Positions 1-8,975 of a stretch of 64,000 nucleotides of DNA are shown piece by piece. The position numbers and the translations under genes were made by a program. The stretch's first letter is position 1. The number at the start of each line of letters is the position of its first letter. A model generated the notes under the pieces. That model did no database searches, was not told the DNA's origin, and saw nothing but the letters and a program-made list of their open reading frames with translations. The stretch is from Orbaceae bacterium lpD04 (GTDB lineage: Bacteria; Pseudomonadota; Gammaproteobacteria; Enterobacterales; Orbaceae), in NCBI GenBank assembly GCA_036251935.1, contig CP133967.1, positions 124,001-188,000 of the forward strand. Reading direction: 5' to 3'.

Positions 1-441
1 ATTAGTGTTTTATTAGTCAGCCATGGCAAAATGGCAGAAGGGATGAAAGATAGCGCTATAATGATCGTTGGAGAGCAAACTCAATTTGAAACACTATCAT
101 TAAACCCAGGGCAAGATATTAGTCAGCTTAAAATTCAGCTGTTTGATTATACTAAGATATTAGATTCGGGTGATGGCATTTTAATCTTTGTCGATCTCTA
201 TGGGGCCTCACCTTATAATGCAGCAATGGGATGCATACAAGACTGGGATCAGCTTGGTATGAATGTTAGAGTGATAACAGGAATGAGTTTACCAATGGTT
301 ATTAATGCTGTTTGTAACCGTGATAACTCAACACTATATGATTTAGTGAATGAGTGTATTGAAACTGGCCATGAAAATATTCAAGATGCGATTGACAATT
401 TTTTCAATATAGCAAATGAAAACAGTAATGATGATTATTAA
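1..441 (+). CDS. PTS system EIIA component, mannose/fructose/sorbose family (5' end outside window)
   Basis: Soluble phosphocarrier domain of a mannose-class sugar PTS: it takes phosphate from HPr and passes it to its EIIB partner for sugar uptake. The reading frame is open from base 1, and its first codons give VSHGKMAEGM, the family motif with the phospho-accepting His at bases 22-24. The first in-frame ATG (base 31) lies after that His, so the true start is only a few codons upstream of the window. A second family feature is the FVDLYGASPYNAA stretch near residue 60. The other EII subunits are not visible and should lie upstream. The substrate cannot be told from EIIA alone. Confidence 0.88.
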   Translation: MSVLLVSHGKMAEGMKDSAIMIVGEQTQFETLSLNPGQDISQLKIQLFDYTKILDSGDGILIFVDLYGASPYNAAMGCIQDWDQLGMNVRVITGMSLPMVINAVCNRDNSTLYDLVNECIETGHENIQDAIDNFFNIANENSNDDY

Positions 442-454
442 TTAACCTTATTTA

Positions 455-1411
455 ATGTCTACAATGGAAAATTTTAGAGATCTTGTTTTTCGTTATTGTA
501 TAATGTTCGGTCGCCGCTTTACTTATAAAGAGAAAATCGCTTTTTTAAGAATTATCTCTAAAGAGTTAATTGCGCTTGGCTATTATGTTGACACCAAAAT
601 TGCTAAATTAAAATTAGCTAAAAAACGTTATGAAAACTACTACAATGCATATATTGGTGACTTAAATAATGCCGAGTTAATTATTTGTACTCATTATGAT
701 ACAGGTCTAAATAATTTTAACTTATTAAAAACATATGCCTTTAAGCCTCAATTTAACAAACTAAGTTATTTTATCGGACTTATCCCGATTATTTTTTTAT
801 TTTTATTATCAATAATCTTCAACTATTTTATTTTTATCCCGAATATTGAACTACAAGGATTTCTTAGTTTTTCAGGTATTTCATCGATCTTAACAACGGT
901 TGTGTTTTTTTTCTTTATTTTAAAATTTAGGAATGGTATTTCGAATAAAAAAAACTTTATCTGTAATTCATCAAGTATTATCACCATAATTAACCTAATC
1001 AAAAACCTCGATAAAAAAAGTAAGAAAAAGATCGCTTTTGTTTTATATGATGGCGGTAATACTAACCAGTATGGTTTAAAAATGTTAGAAAATTATTCAA
1101 ATAATATATCCAAAAAGAAAATAATCTTTCTTGATAGTATTGGTAATGATGAAAAATTGCTATTTTTTAAACCTGAATATAGTAAATTTACTGTTGAAAA
1201 TATCGATTTTCAACAAGGAAAAATGGCAATAAATTTAAAAAATTATATGATGATTACATCAGGCAAACTCAATGAAAATAATGAGGTTATTATAAAACAT
1301 GCCCATTCCAATAAAGATAACAATCTATCATCGTCAATTACTGAGCAACATACAAAAATACTTCATCATATCTGCCAGCAATTGCTTAGTAAAACAAGCG
1401 ACAAGCGATAA
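455..1411 (+). CDS. Membrane-spanning M28-like peptidase homologue, probably catalytically inactive
   Basis: A 318-residue protein with no clear function. Residues 72-84 (ELIICTHYDTG) look like the first metal-binding HxD strand of M28 aminopeptidases, and FLDSIG near 225-230 looks like a later ligand strand. Between these lie two hydrophobic segments, about residues 104-130 and 137-157, that would split the domain by a membrane hairpin. The place where M28 enzymes carry a Glu-Glu pair reads YDGGNTNQYG (about 198-207), and the bridging Asp also seems replaced (CNSSS), so activity is doubtful. It starts 13 bases after the EIIA stop, so probably shares its transcript. A second ATG lies at 464; neither start has a clear ribosome site. 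The family call is inference from motifs. Confidence 0.6.
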   Translation: MSTMENFRDLVFRYCIMFGRRFTYKEKIAFLRIISKELIALGYYVDTKIAKLKLAKKRYENYYNAYIGDLNNAELIICTHYDTGLNNFNLLKTYAFKPQFNKLSYFIGLIPIIFLFLLSIIFNYFIFIPNIELQGFLSFSGISSILTTVVFFFFILKFRNGISNKKNFICNSSSIITIINLIKNLDKKSKKKIAFVLYDGGNTNQYGLKMLENYSNNISKKKIIFLDSIGNDEKLLFFKPEYSKFTVENIDFQQGKMAINLKNYMMITSGKLNENNEVIIKHAHSNKDNNLSSSITEQHTKILHHICQQLLSKTSDKR

Positions 1412-1423
1412 AATAAAGATATA

Positions 1424-1449
1424 AAAAATCCCCAATGAAGGGGATTTTT
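1424..1449. terminator. Bidirectional rho-independent terminator
   Basis: AAAAATCCCC, six-base loop, GGGGATTTTT: a perfect 10-bp stem with A and T runs on both sides. It sits between the M28-like gene and the convergent typA gene and should end both transcripts. Confidence 0.9.
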
Positions 1450-1470
1450 GTAAAACAGTTAATAAAGAAA

Positions 1471-3297
1471 TTAATCTTTATTACCACCTCTATGTGCACG
1501 TTTACGATCATTTTCAGTTAAATGACGTTTACGTAAGCGAATAGATATCGGCGTAACTTCAACTAATTCATCATCATCGATAAATTCTAAAGATTGCTCA
1601 AGAGACATTTTAATTGGTGGTGATAAAGTTGTTGCTTCATCAGTACCAGATGCTCGCATATTCGTTAATTTTTTACCAGTTAAGCAGTTAACCGTTAAAT
1701 CATTTGAGCGAGTATGAATACCAATAATTTGACCTTCATAAACTTCAGCGCCATGACCTAGGAATAATTTACCGCGCTCTTGTAAGCTATATAGTGCATA
1801 AGCTAATGCTTTACCTGTACCGTTTGAAATAAGCACACCATTATTACGTTGACCAATTTCACCAGGGCGAACATCATCATAATGATCAAATGTAGAATAA
1901 AGTAAGCCAGTACCTGATGTCATGGTCATAAAGTCTGTTCTAAAGCCAATTAAACCACGGCTAGGAATAATATAATCTAAACGAACACGTCCTTTACCAT
2001 CAGGTAACATATTGGTTAAATCACCTTTACGTAGGCCTAATGCTTCCATAACAGAACCTTGATGTTGTTCTTCAATATCTAACGTTACTTGTTCGAATGG
2101 CTCTTGACGTCTACCATCAATTTCTTTAAAAATAACTTTAGGACGAGAAACACCTAATTCATAACCCTCACGGCGCATATTTTCAATTAAAACTGAAAGG
2201 TGTAATTCACCACGGCCAGAAACACGAAATGCATCAGGATCTGGTGTCTCTTCAACGCGTAAAGCAACATTATGAACAAGTTCTTTTTTCAAACGATCCA
2301 AAATTTGACGAGAAGTAACAAATTTACCTTCTTTACCTGCAAATGGTGAGTTATTAACATTAAAAAACATGCTTACTGTTGGTTCATCAACGCTTAATGC
2401 CGGGAGTGCTTCAACTGCATTTACATCACAAATTGTGTCAGAAATACCTAGTTCACCAAGTCCAGTTATCGCAATAATGTCACCCGCTTCAGCAACATCA
2501 GCTTCATAACGCTGTAATCCAAGATGACCTAATACTTGACCAACTTTACCATTACGTTTTTTACCTTCGCTATCAATAATAGTAACTTGTTGGTTTGGTT
2601 TAACTCGGCCACGTTTAATTCGACCAATACCAATTACGCCAACATAATTATTATAATCAAGCTGAGAAATTTGCATTTGGAATGGGCCATCAGAGTCTAC
2701 TTTTGGTGACTCAACATGCTCAACAATCGCTTCAAATAAAGGCGTCATGTCTGGTGCCATTACTTCATGGTCAAGACCTGCAATACCCATTAATGCTGAA
2801 GCATAAATAATTGGGAAGTCTAATTGTTCATCCGTTGCGCCAAGATTAACAAATAGATCAAAAACTTGGTCGACAACCCAATCAGGGCGAGCACCAGGAC
2901 GATCAACTTTATTAATAACAACAATTGGTTTTAAGCCATGTGCAAACGCTTTTTGTGTTACAAAGCGAGTTTGTGGCATTGGTCCGTCCATTGCATCAAC
3001 TAACAGCAATACAGAGTCAACCATTGACATAACGCGCTCAACTTCGCCGCCAAAGTCAGCATGGCCTGGGGTATCAACTATATTAATTCGGTAATTATTC
3101 CAATTAATCGCTGTATTTTTAGCTAAAATGGTAATACCACGCTCTTTTTCAATCGCGTTAGAGTCCATTACACGCTCAGCTTCTTCACCACGAGTTTCAC
3201 CAAGGGTGCCAGATTGTTTTAATAATTTATCAACCAATGTAGTTTTACCATGGTCAACGTGCGCAATGATGGCAATATTTCTTAAATTTTCAATCAC
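1471..3297 (-). CDS. typA: Ribosome-associated GTPase TypA/BipA
   Basis: Translational GTPase of the EF-G/LepA group that binds the 70S ribosome and aids 50S assembly and growth under stress. The G1 motif [10 protein letters not shown]3 DTPGH and G4 NKVD are all present, followed by beta-barrel domain, EF-G-like domains and the BipA C-terminal domain ending [11 protein letters not shown] place the start at the GTG at 3297, giving [10 protein letters not shown] as in the family and about 608 residues; a further in-frame ATG at 3360 would add 21 residues with no family counterpart. A GGA lies a suitable distance before the GTG. Very close to the E. coli protein along its whole length. Confidence 0.95.
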   Translation of the reverse strand: MIENLRNIAIIAHVDHGKTTLVDKLLKQSGTLGETRGEEAERVMDSNAIEKERGITILAKNTAINWNNYRINIVDTPGHADFGGEVERVMSMVDSVLLLVDAMDGPMPQTRFVTQKAFAHGLKPIVVINKVDRPGARPDWVVDQVFDLFVNLGATDEQLDFPIIYASALMGIAGLDHEVMAPDMTPLFEAIVEHVESPKVDSDGPFQMQISQLDYNNYVGVIGIGRIKRGRVKPNQQVTIIDSEGKKRNGKVGQVLGHLGLQRYEADVAEAGDIIAITGLGELGISDTICDVNAVEALPALSVDEPTVSMFFNVNNSPFAGKEGKFVTSRQILDRLKKELVHNVALRVEETPDPDAFRVSGRGELHLSVLIENMRREGYELGVSRPKVIFKEIDGRRQEPFEQVTLDIEEQHQGSVMEALGLRKGDLTNMLPDGKGRVRLDYIIPSRGLIGFRTDFMTMTSGTGLLYSTFDHYDDVRPGEIGQRNNGVLISNGTGKALAYALYSLQERGKLFLGHGAEVYEGQIIGIHTRSNDLTVNCLTGKKLTNMRASGTDEATTLSPPIKMSLEQSLEFIDDDELVEVTPISIRLRKRHLTENDRKRAHRGGNKD

Positions 3298-3365
3298 AAT
3301 ATCTATTCCAGAATAATTAACGGGACAATTAGGCGCAAAATTATACACCTTTTTTACCATAAGTG

Positions 3366-3379
3366 TTGATCAAGATCAC
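3366..3379 (-). promoter_or_regulatory. FNR/CRP-like half-palindrome upstream of typA
   Basis: TTGATcaagATCAc matches the FNR consensus TTGAT-N4-ATCAA at 9 of 10 positions; the right half TCACA also fits CRP. It lies about 70 bases upstream of the typA start. A single site with no mapped promoter, so the call is tentative. Confidence 0.3.
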
Positions 3380-3424
3380 AAATAATTTAGCTATTATTAA
3401 ATATAAATCGCTTTTTTACAATAG

Positions 3425-3454
3425 AATAGCATGTTACAACAAAATTATAACGAA
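3425..3454 (+). repeat. Dispersed intergenic repeat, copy 1
   Basis: The 30-base segment beginning AATAGCATGTTACAAC and ending ATAACGAA matches 27 of 30 bases of a segment at 34748-34777, and its GTTAC...TAACGAA core recurs at 25397-25418. It contains an imperfect dyad GTTA...TAAC. Function unknown. Confidence 0.6.
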
Positions 3455-3482
3455 AATGGCACATTAACATAAAATTAATTGG

Positions 3483-3520
3483 TTTTATGCTAAAATAATT
3501 TTTAGATATTATCCTTAATA
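3483..3520 (+). repeat. Duplicated copy of the cobB promoter region, left copy
   Basis: 36 of 38 bases are identical to 7014-7051, which lies directly before cobB, in the same orientation. It keeps an extended -10 element, TGcTAAAAT at 3488-3496, so it may drive the glycosyltransferase genes from a leader of roughly 195 bases. The two copies bracket the glycosyltransferase/glf block. Confidence 0.85.
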
Positions 3521-3535
3521 TAAAAAAGTATGGCA

Positions 3536-3573
3536 TTATACAATACGTTGTATCAATATAACGTATTGTATAA
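3536..3573. repeat. Perfect 14-bp inverted repeat in the glycosyltransferase leader
   Basis: TTATACAATACGTT is matched exactly by AACGTATTGTATAA with a 10-base spacer. No T-run follows directly on the plus strand, so it is not a standard terminator; it may be a regulator site or a leader hairpin. It begins 15 bases after the duplicated promoter copy. Confidence 0.75.
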
Positions 3574-3698
3574 GACTGAAAACACTTATACTTTAGTATT
3601 ATTTGGTAGTTATTTTAATAAATTATTCTAAAAATAAATATATAAGATTATAATAATAGAGTTCTATCTTAATAAAATAAATAATTTGGGAGTTTTGA

Positions 3699-4670
3699 AT
3701 GACCGACAGAGAGATTTTAATATCAGTTTTGGTCCCAATATATAATGTAGAAAAATATTTAGAGCAGTGCATAAGTAGCATTATAAAACAAACATTAAAA
3801 GAAATTGAAATTATCTGTATCAATGATGGATCTACTGATTCATCTTTGGCAATTCTACAAAAATTTGCGCTTTTAGATGATAGAATAAAAATTATATCTA
3901 AGACAAATACAGGATATGGTAACTCGATGAATATCGGGCTCGATCATGCACAAGGTAAATATATTTCAATTGTTGAGTCGGATGATTTTATTGCTGAGGA
4001 TATGCTTGAATCACTATATACATTAGCTGTAGAGAAACAACTTGATGTAGCAAGATGTCATTATTATTTTTTTAGAACTGAAGATAAAAATATAGAAAAA
4101 ATCGATCTATCTTTCGTTCCCCAGAATAAAGTGGTTAAACCTCAAGAGCATTGGTCTATTTTTTTTCAAGCACCGTCAATTTGGGCTAATTTATATCGTC
4201 ATGATTTTTTATCAAAGAATAATATTAAATTCTTAGAAACACCAGGGGCATCATATCAAGATACATCTTTTTCTTTTAAGGTATATGCATGCTGTGAACG
4301 ACTTTATATTACAGATAAAGCTTATTTATTTTATAGAATAGATAATATTAACTCTTCTATTAATTCTAAAAATAAAGTATTTTGTGTAAATGATGAATAT
4401 GAGGAAATATTATCATTTGCTAAAAAATCAAATTGGTATGAAGGCATAAAAAAATTAATTCCAGCTATAAAATATAATGCATACATCTGGAATTATAATC
4501 GATTACAGACATCTAATAAAAAAATGTTTTTGAAAAGATGGATTAAAGAAACTAAAGCTGATTTTGTAGAAAACCGAATTTGCAAAAAGGTATTAACATC
4601 AAGACAATATCGCAATTTAAGATTAATGAGATATTTCCCTTTTCTATTTAAATTTAAGAGATTAAAGTAA
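3699..4670 (+). CDS. Glycosyltransferase family 2
   Basis: Predicted to transfer a sugar from a nucleotide donor during LPS or surface-polysaccharide synthesis. It has the GT-A fold opening SVLVPIYNVEKYL, the nucleotide-binding INDGSTD (residues 41-47) and an acidic metal site ESDD (93-96) where DSDD is usual. The basic C-terminus, rich in Lys, Arg and aromatic residues, suggests a peripheral membrane enzyme. The start has GGGAG eight bases upstream. The next glycosyltransferase begins two bases after the stop, so they are co-transcribed. Acceptor and sugar are unknown; the nearby glf makes galactofuranose transfer a possibility. Very AT-rich and inside a bracketed cassette, which suggests acquisition. 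Confidence 0.87.
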   Translation: MTDREILISVLVPIYNVEKYLEQCISSIIKQTLKEIEIICINDGSTDSSLAILQKFALLDDRIKIISKTNTGYGNSMNIGLDHAQGKYISIVESDDFIAEDMLESLYTLAVEKQLDVARCHYYFFRTEDKNIEKIDLSFVPQNKVVKPQEHWSIFFQAPSIWANLYRHDFLSKNNIKFLETPGASYQDTSFSFKVYACCERLYITDKAYLFYRIDNINSSINSKNKVFCVNDEYEEILSFAKKSNWYEGIKKLIPAIKYNAYIWNYNRLQTSNKKMFLKRWIKETKADFVENRICKKVLTSRQYRNLRLMRYFPFLFKFKRLK

Positions 4671-4672
4671 GT

Positions 4673-5698
4673 ATGGCTATATTATCAGTAATTGTCCCTG
4701 TCTATAATACCGAAAAATTTCTAGAAAGATGCCTAGATAGCATAGTAAATCAATCGTTAGCAGATATAGAAATTATTTGTGTTAATGATGGTTCAACAGA
4801 CAATTCCTTAGTTATTTTAGAAGAATACTCAAAAAATCATCCACAAATAAAAATAATAAATCAAACAAATGCTGGTATGTCCTCTGCAAGAAATACTGGT
4901 TTAGAAAATGCGACATCGGAATACATAACTTTTGTTGACTCAGATGATTATCTCGACCTTAATACATATAAGGAATGTTACGATATTTTAATGAATTATT
5001 CTATAGACTTACTTTGTTTTGGTGCTGAAGTAATATCTGAAAGCGCCCCAATTAGAGATAGTGATATTGAATATTATCGTCTAAAATATGATGGATTAAT
5101 TGAATTAAATAATTCAATTAGAATGAATATAGATGTATGTGCTTGGGATAAAATCTACAAAAAATCAATAATTGATAAATACAGTATTAATTTCCCTGAA
5201 GGGCTTTGGGTTGAGGATATAGTTTTTTTCTGGAAATATATAGCAGTATCCAAATCAGCTTATTTTTTAAATAAACTTTTCTATAAGTATATTAGACGAG
5301 AAAATTCAATAATGGATAACTTGTTTAAAGGTAGCGATAAATCAATCGACCACTTGTTATGTTTTAATTATGTTTATGATTTTCTGATAAAAAATAATTT
5401 ATTTGACCAATTCAAAGATATCTATTTAAATATTTTTAAATCCTGTTTCTATTGCGCTTGGAATTTTTCTTCAAAAAAAATAAAGCCTAAAATTTTAACA
5501 ATGGCCACAAATATTGTTATTAATCAGAGTTTATTAGAAATATATAGCGGTGATAGTTTAATTTCACAGCTATATAATAAACAATATCGACTAATAGATG
5601 GTGTTAATTATTGTAGTTTTAAAGATAAGATATTTTCATTAACCAAAAGTAATAATCGAAAAATTATTTATTTTTTAGGTTTAAAAATAAAATTATAA
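4673..5698 (+). CDS. Glycosyltransferase family 2
   Basis: Second GT-A glycosyltransferase of the cassette, related to but distinct from its upstream neighbour. It opens with LSVIVPVYNTEKFL and has VNDGSTD (residues 37-43) for the nucleotide, AGMSSARNTGL for the donor pocket and the metal-binding DSDD (89-92). No membrane segment is evident. The gene starts two bases after the previous stop (TAAGTATG), typical of coupled translation. It converges on glf across a 56-base gap. Likely role: building an oligosaccharide of LPS or capsule, perhaps using UDP-galactofuranose made by Glf. The exact sugar cannot be read from the sequence. Confidence 0.87.
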   Translation: MAILSVIVPVYNTEKFLERCLDSIVNQSLADIEIICVNDGSTDNSLVILEEYSKNHPQIKIINQTNAGMSSARNTGLENATSEYITFVDSDDYLDLNTYKECYDILMNYSIDLLCFGAEVISESAPIRDSDIEYYRLKYDGLIELNNSIRMNIDVCAWDKIYKKSIIDKYSINFPEGLWVEDIVFFWKYIAVSKSAYFLNKLFYKYIRRENSIMDNLFKGSDKSIDHLLCFNYVYDFLIKNNLFDQFKDIYLNIFKSCFYCAWNFSSKKIKPKILTMATNIVINQSLLEIYSGDSLISQLYNKQYRLIDGVNYCSFKDKIFSLTKSNNRKIIYFLGLKIKL

Positions 5699-5754
5699 AT
5701 CTATTTTTTAATCAAATATACCAACTAGTAATAACCTTCTATTAATATAACAAT

Positions 5755-6852
5755 CTATTTATTGATATTTTCGATAAAAAATAATGCTTTTTCAATTACC
5801 TGATGCATATCATAATATTTATATTCAGCAAGTCTACCGCCAAAAATAATATTTTTTTCTTTTTCTGATAATTGACGATATTTATCATATAATTGAGCAT
5901 TTTTTTCATCATTTATTGGATAATAAGCCTCATCACCTAATTTCCAATCTTTTGGATATTCTTTTGTAATTACTGTATGAGGGGTATCCACTGGATCAAA
6001 ATGCTTATGTTCAATTACTCGAGTATACGGAATTTCGTATTCAGTATAATTAACAACAGCATTACCTTGATAATTGTCTGTTTGAATAACTTCAGTATCA
6101 AAATGTAATGAGCGATATTCTAGCTGTCCATAACAATAATCATAATATGAGTCTATTTGGCCAGTATAGATCACTTGATCAGCTAAATTTAAATATTTTT
6201 CTTTTTGTGCAAGAAAATCAGTATTTAATCTAACTTCAATTCCATCTAATAACTTTTCAACTAGTCTAGTATATCCACCAATTGGTATTCCTTGGTATTT
6301 ATCTTTAAAATAATTATTATCAAATGTAAATCTTACTGGTAATCTTTTTATAATAAAAGGGGGGATTTCTGTTGCTCGACGGCCCCACTGTTTTTCAGTG
6401 TATCCTTTTACTAATATTTCATAAATATCTTGACCAACAAGAGAAATTGCCTGTTCTTCTAAATTAGTAGGAATATCTATTTTACTTGAAGCTTTTTGTG
6501 CTGCAATCTTATCTTTTGCTTCTTGTGGTGTTTTGGTACCCCATAATTGATAAAATGTATTTAGATTAAACGGTAAGTTATATAATTTACCTTTATAATT
6601 TGCTATTGGAGAATTAGTAAAACGATTAAACTCAACTAGATTATTTACATAATCCCACACTCTTTTATTGTCAGTGTGAAATATATGAGCTCCATACTTA
6701 TGAACTTGTATTCCACTACACTCTTCAGTATATATATTTCCGCCAATATGATTTCGCTTTTCTAGAACGATAACTTTATATCCTTTTTTATGTAGCTCAT
6801 TTGCACAAATTGAACCAAATAAACCAGAACCAACAATCAAATAATGATACAT
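5755..6852 (-). CDS. glf: UDP-galactopyranose mutase
   Basis: Flavoenzyme that converts UDP-galactopyranose to UDP-galactofuranose, the donor for galactofuranose in O-antigens and other surface glycans. The N-terminal Rossmann motif VGSGLFGS (about residues 7-14) binds FAD; LEKRNHIGGN and KYGAHIFHT are family signatures, and the WGRRATEIPP and NNYFKDKYQGIP stretches match the substrate region. At 365 residues it has the normal bacterial length. It is transcribed towards the two glycosyltransferases, so it needs its own promoter between 6853 and 7013. It supports the idea that the cassette makes a galactofuranose-containing glycan. Confidence 0.95.
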   Translation of the reverse strand: MYHYLIVGSGLFGSICANELHKKGYKVIVLEKRNHIGGNIYTEECSGIQVHKYGAHIFHTDNKRVWDYVNNLVEFNRFTNSPIANYKGKLYNLPFNLNTFYQLWGTKTPQEAKDKIAAQKASSKIDIPTNLEEQAISLVGQDIYEILVKGYTEKQWGRRATEIPPFIIKRLPVRFTFDNNYFKDKYQGIPIGGYTRLVEKLLDGIEVRLNTDFLAQKEKYLNLADQVIYTGQIDSYYDYCYGQLEYRSLHFDTEVIQTDNYQGNAVVNYTEYEIPYTRVIEHKHFDPVDTPHTVITKEYPKDWKLGDEAYYPINDEKNAQLYDKYRQLSEKEKNIIFGGRLAEYKYYDMHQVIEKALFFIENINK

Positions 6853-7013
6853 TATAATCTCACGTTTAATTTTCGACCTAATATAATAGCAATTTGTATA
6901 CTAATACTAAATAAAAAAAGAAAAAATAAACTTATATAGTTTTGTAATAAATAAAATTACTTCTATATTACCACTCTAACCTATTGTTTTAAATATAAAT
7001 AATGATTTATTCA

Positions 7014-7051
7014 TTTTATGTTAAAATAATTTTTAGATATTATCCTTTATA
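7014..7051 (+). promoter_or_regulatory. cobB promoter region, right copy of the 38-base duplication
   Basis: Contains the extended -10 element TGtTAAAAT at 7019-7027 and ends 11 bases before the cobB ATG, just ahead of the AGGAAAC ribosome site. 36 of 38 bases match 3483-3520. The cobB position suggests this is the original copy. Confidence 0.7.
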
Positions 7052-7061
7052 GGAAACAATA

Positions 7062-7751
7062 ATGCCCACAAAAATTGTTATTTTAACAGGTGCAGGAATA
7101 TCAGCAGAATCAGGATTATCGACTTTTCGTGCACAAAATGGTTTGTGGGAAGGCTATAACGTCGATGATGTTGCAACATATGAGGGTTATCTGCGCGATC
7201 CGAATATGGTACATAATTTTTACAATATGTTACGGCGAAAGTTACAATCGCCAACCGTTAAACCAAATAAAGCGCATATTGCTTTAGCTAAGCTTGAAAA
7301 TAAATTAGGTCGCGAAAATGTCACTGTTGTAACCCAAAATGTGGATAACTTACATGAAAAAGCTGGTTCTAAAAATATTATCCATATGCATGGCGAACTA
7401 CTTAAAGTTCGCAATGAAAAAACAGGAAAAATAGCTGATTGCTTTAATGATATCGAGTATTCAAAAAATCACAATATTCGGCCACATATCGTTTGGTTTG
7501 GAGAGATCCCACTCCAAATGGAACGCATTTATAACAAATTAGAACATGCCGACTATTTTATTTCAATAGGCACATCAGGTAATGTTTACCCTGCTGCCGG
7601 ATTTGTACAAATTGCGAATCAATTTGGAGCCAAAACTATTGAACTAAATTTAGAACCCTCATTGAAAGAGAGCTTATTTAAAACAAAAGTATATGGGCCC
7701 GCAAGTGAAGTTATTCCTGAATTTGTAAAACAGTTTTTAATAGATAGTTAA
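7062..7751 (+). CDS. cobB: NAD-dependent protein deacylase, sirtuin family, zinc cysteines lost
   Basis: Removes acyl groups from lysines using NAD, giving nicotinamide and O-acyl-ADP-ribose. NAD-binding GAGISAESG (residues 10-18), TQNVDNLH and the catalytic His110 in IHMHGEL are intact, as are [12 protein letters not shown] and ELNLEPS. Two changes stand out. The segment between HGEL and RPHIVWFGE holds one Cys only (Cys127), so a four-Cys zinc site cannot form. In the acyl-pocket motif, E. coli YNAR is here YNML (Tyr54 to Leu57), so the Arg that reads succinyl groups appears replaced, though Arg58 follows. Folding and acyl preference may therefore differ from E. coli CobB. No other gene appears to be in its operon. 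Confidence 0.93.
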   Translation: MPTKIVILTGAGISAESGLSTFRAQNGLWEGYNVDDVATYEGYLRDPNMVHNFYNMLRRKLQSPTVKPNKAHIALAKLENKLGRENVTVVTQNVDNLHEKAGSKNIIHMHGELLKVRNEKTGKIADCFNDIEYSKNHNIRPHIVWFGEIPLQMERIYNKLEHADYFISIGTSGNVYPAAGFVQIANQFGAKTIELNLEPSLKESLFKTKVYGPASEVIPEFVKQFLIDS

Positions 7752-7782
7752 AAATTCTATTATTAGTTAACTAACACTCTAG

Positions 7783-8481
7783 TTAATCATCATTAATCTC
7801 TTTTAAATAAGTATTTTTATCTAAATTTTGGATCTGTTTTTTTATCCAATTAGCTTTATTTCTGATATTTTCATTAGGATTAACAGGACTTAAATTACGA
7901 GGATTAGGTAAAATAGCAGCAAGCAAACAAGCTTCATCAAGAGTTAAATTATTTGCGCTAGTGTGAAAATAGTGATGAGAAGCAGCTTGAATACCAAAAA
8001 TCCCCTCTCCCCACTCAACACTATTTAGATATATTTCAAGTGTTCGCTGTTTTGACCAAAAGAGTTCAATCCATAGTGTAAACCAAAATTCAAATGCTTT
8101 ACGAACAAAGCTCCTTGAGGGCCATAAAAAAAGATTTTTTGCAACTTGCTGCGTGATCGTACTTGCCCCACGAATTGTTTGATTATTTTCATTATGCGTT
8201 ATAGCTTGCTCAATAGCACGTAAATCAAAGCCAAAATGATTAGCAAAATTTTGATCTTCAGCGGCAATAACAGCAATTTTAATATTATCTGAAATATCAT
8301 TAAAATCACGCCAAGTTCGTTGCTGTTTCTTATCAAAATTACCCATTTTTTGTTCAAGCATCAGCATCGTGCCGGGGGGATCAATAAAGCGAAATAAGCA
8401 TACGAAAAATAGTGAAATAGCGATAAAAATTATTATTATTTTTCTAAAGAATCTAAATATCTTCATAGTAAAAGCACACAT
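7783..8481 (-). CDS. mtgA: Monofunctional biosynthetic peptidoglycan transglycosylase
   Basis: Family GT51 enzyme that polymerises lipid II into glycan strands at the inner membrane. One N-terminal membrane helix (about residues 10-30) is followed by the GT51 domain with AAEDQNFANHFGFD (catalytic Glu in AAEDQ), the RGASTITQQVAKNL motif, and SKQRTLEIYLNSVEWG. There is no transpeptidase domain, as expected at 232 residues. An alternative start at 8466 would remove five residues. It lies 8 bases downstream of mobB and may be carried on the mobA-mobB transcript; it converges on cobB. Confidence 0.93.
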   Translation of the reverse strand: MCAFTMKIFRFFRKIIIIFIAISLFFVCLFRFIDPPGTMLMLEQKMGNFDKKQQRTWRDFNDISDNIKIAVIAAEDQNFANHFGFDLRAIEQAITHNENNQTIRGASTITQQVAKNLFLWPSRSFVRKAFEFWFTLWIELFWSKQRTLEIYLNSVEWGEGIFGIQAASHHYFHTSANNLTLDEACLLAAILPNPRNLSPVNPNENIRNKANWIKKQIQNLDKNTYLKEINDD

Positions 8482-8489
8482 TATCCATC

Positions 8490-8975
8490 TTACTTATCAG
8501 TTAAGTTATCTTTTATGAAATTAGCAATACTTAGTGCGTTGTTAATATCAAGTTGCTTAATATTGATATCAAGAACATGATCTGTTGCAATCGCAATTGT
8601 ATATTCATCATAAAAAAGAGGTTTGTGGTTTGCCTCTCGATAACACACTATTTTAGCCATTTTTTCATCTTTAAATCCTTCAACTAATACTAGGTCAACT
8701 GTATCAAATTTATTAGCCAAGTCTGCTAAATCTATCTTATTGCTAGGTGTTTCATCAATAAGCGCCCAACGATTATCACATGCAACAATAATTTGCTCAG
8801 CACCTGATTTTCTAAGCTCATAACTATCTTTACCTGGAGTATCAATATCCATATCATGATGACTATGTTTAATAACAGCTAGAGATATATTATAAGATTT
8901 TAGCAAAACAATTAGTTTTTTTAATAATGTTGTTTTACCACTACCACTATAGCCACAAATACCGATTAACTTCAT
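8490..8975 (-). CDS. mobB: Molybdopterin-guanine dinucleotide biosynthesis adaptor protein
   Basis: P-loop GTP-binding protein that assists MobA in attaching GMP to molybdopterin, forming the cofactor of nitrate, TMAO, DMSO and formate enzymes. The Walker A motif GYSGSGKTT follows the start at once; IKHSHHDMDIDTPGKDS and VLVEGFKDE are characteristic. I take the ATG at 8975, which overlaps the mobA stop as ATGA and gives 161 residues; an upstream ATG at 8990 would lie inside mobA. The overlap points to translational coupling. Presence implies molybdoenzymes and anaerobic respiration in this organism. Confidence 0.92.
   Translation of the reverse strand: MKLIGICGYSGSGKTTLLKKLIVLLKSYNISLAVIKHSHHDMDIDTPGKDSYELRKSGAEQIIVACDNRWALIDETPSNKIDLADLANKFDTVDLVLVEGFKDEKMAKIVCYREANHKPLFYDEYTIAIATDHVLDINIKQLDINNALSIANFIKDNLTDK

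Noticed and set aside
3298-3360. 21-residue N-terminal extension of TypA
   Set aside because: No family counterpart; the GTG at 3297 aligns with the known start and has a usable ribosome site.
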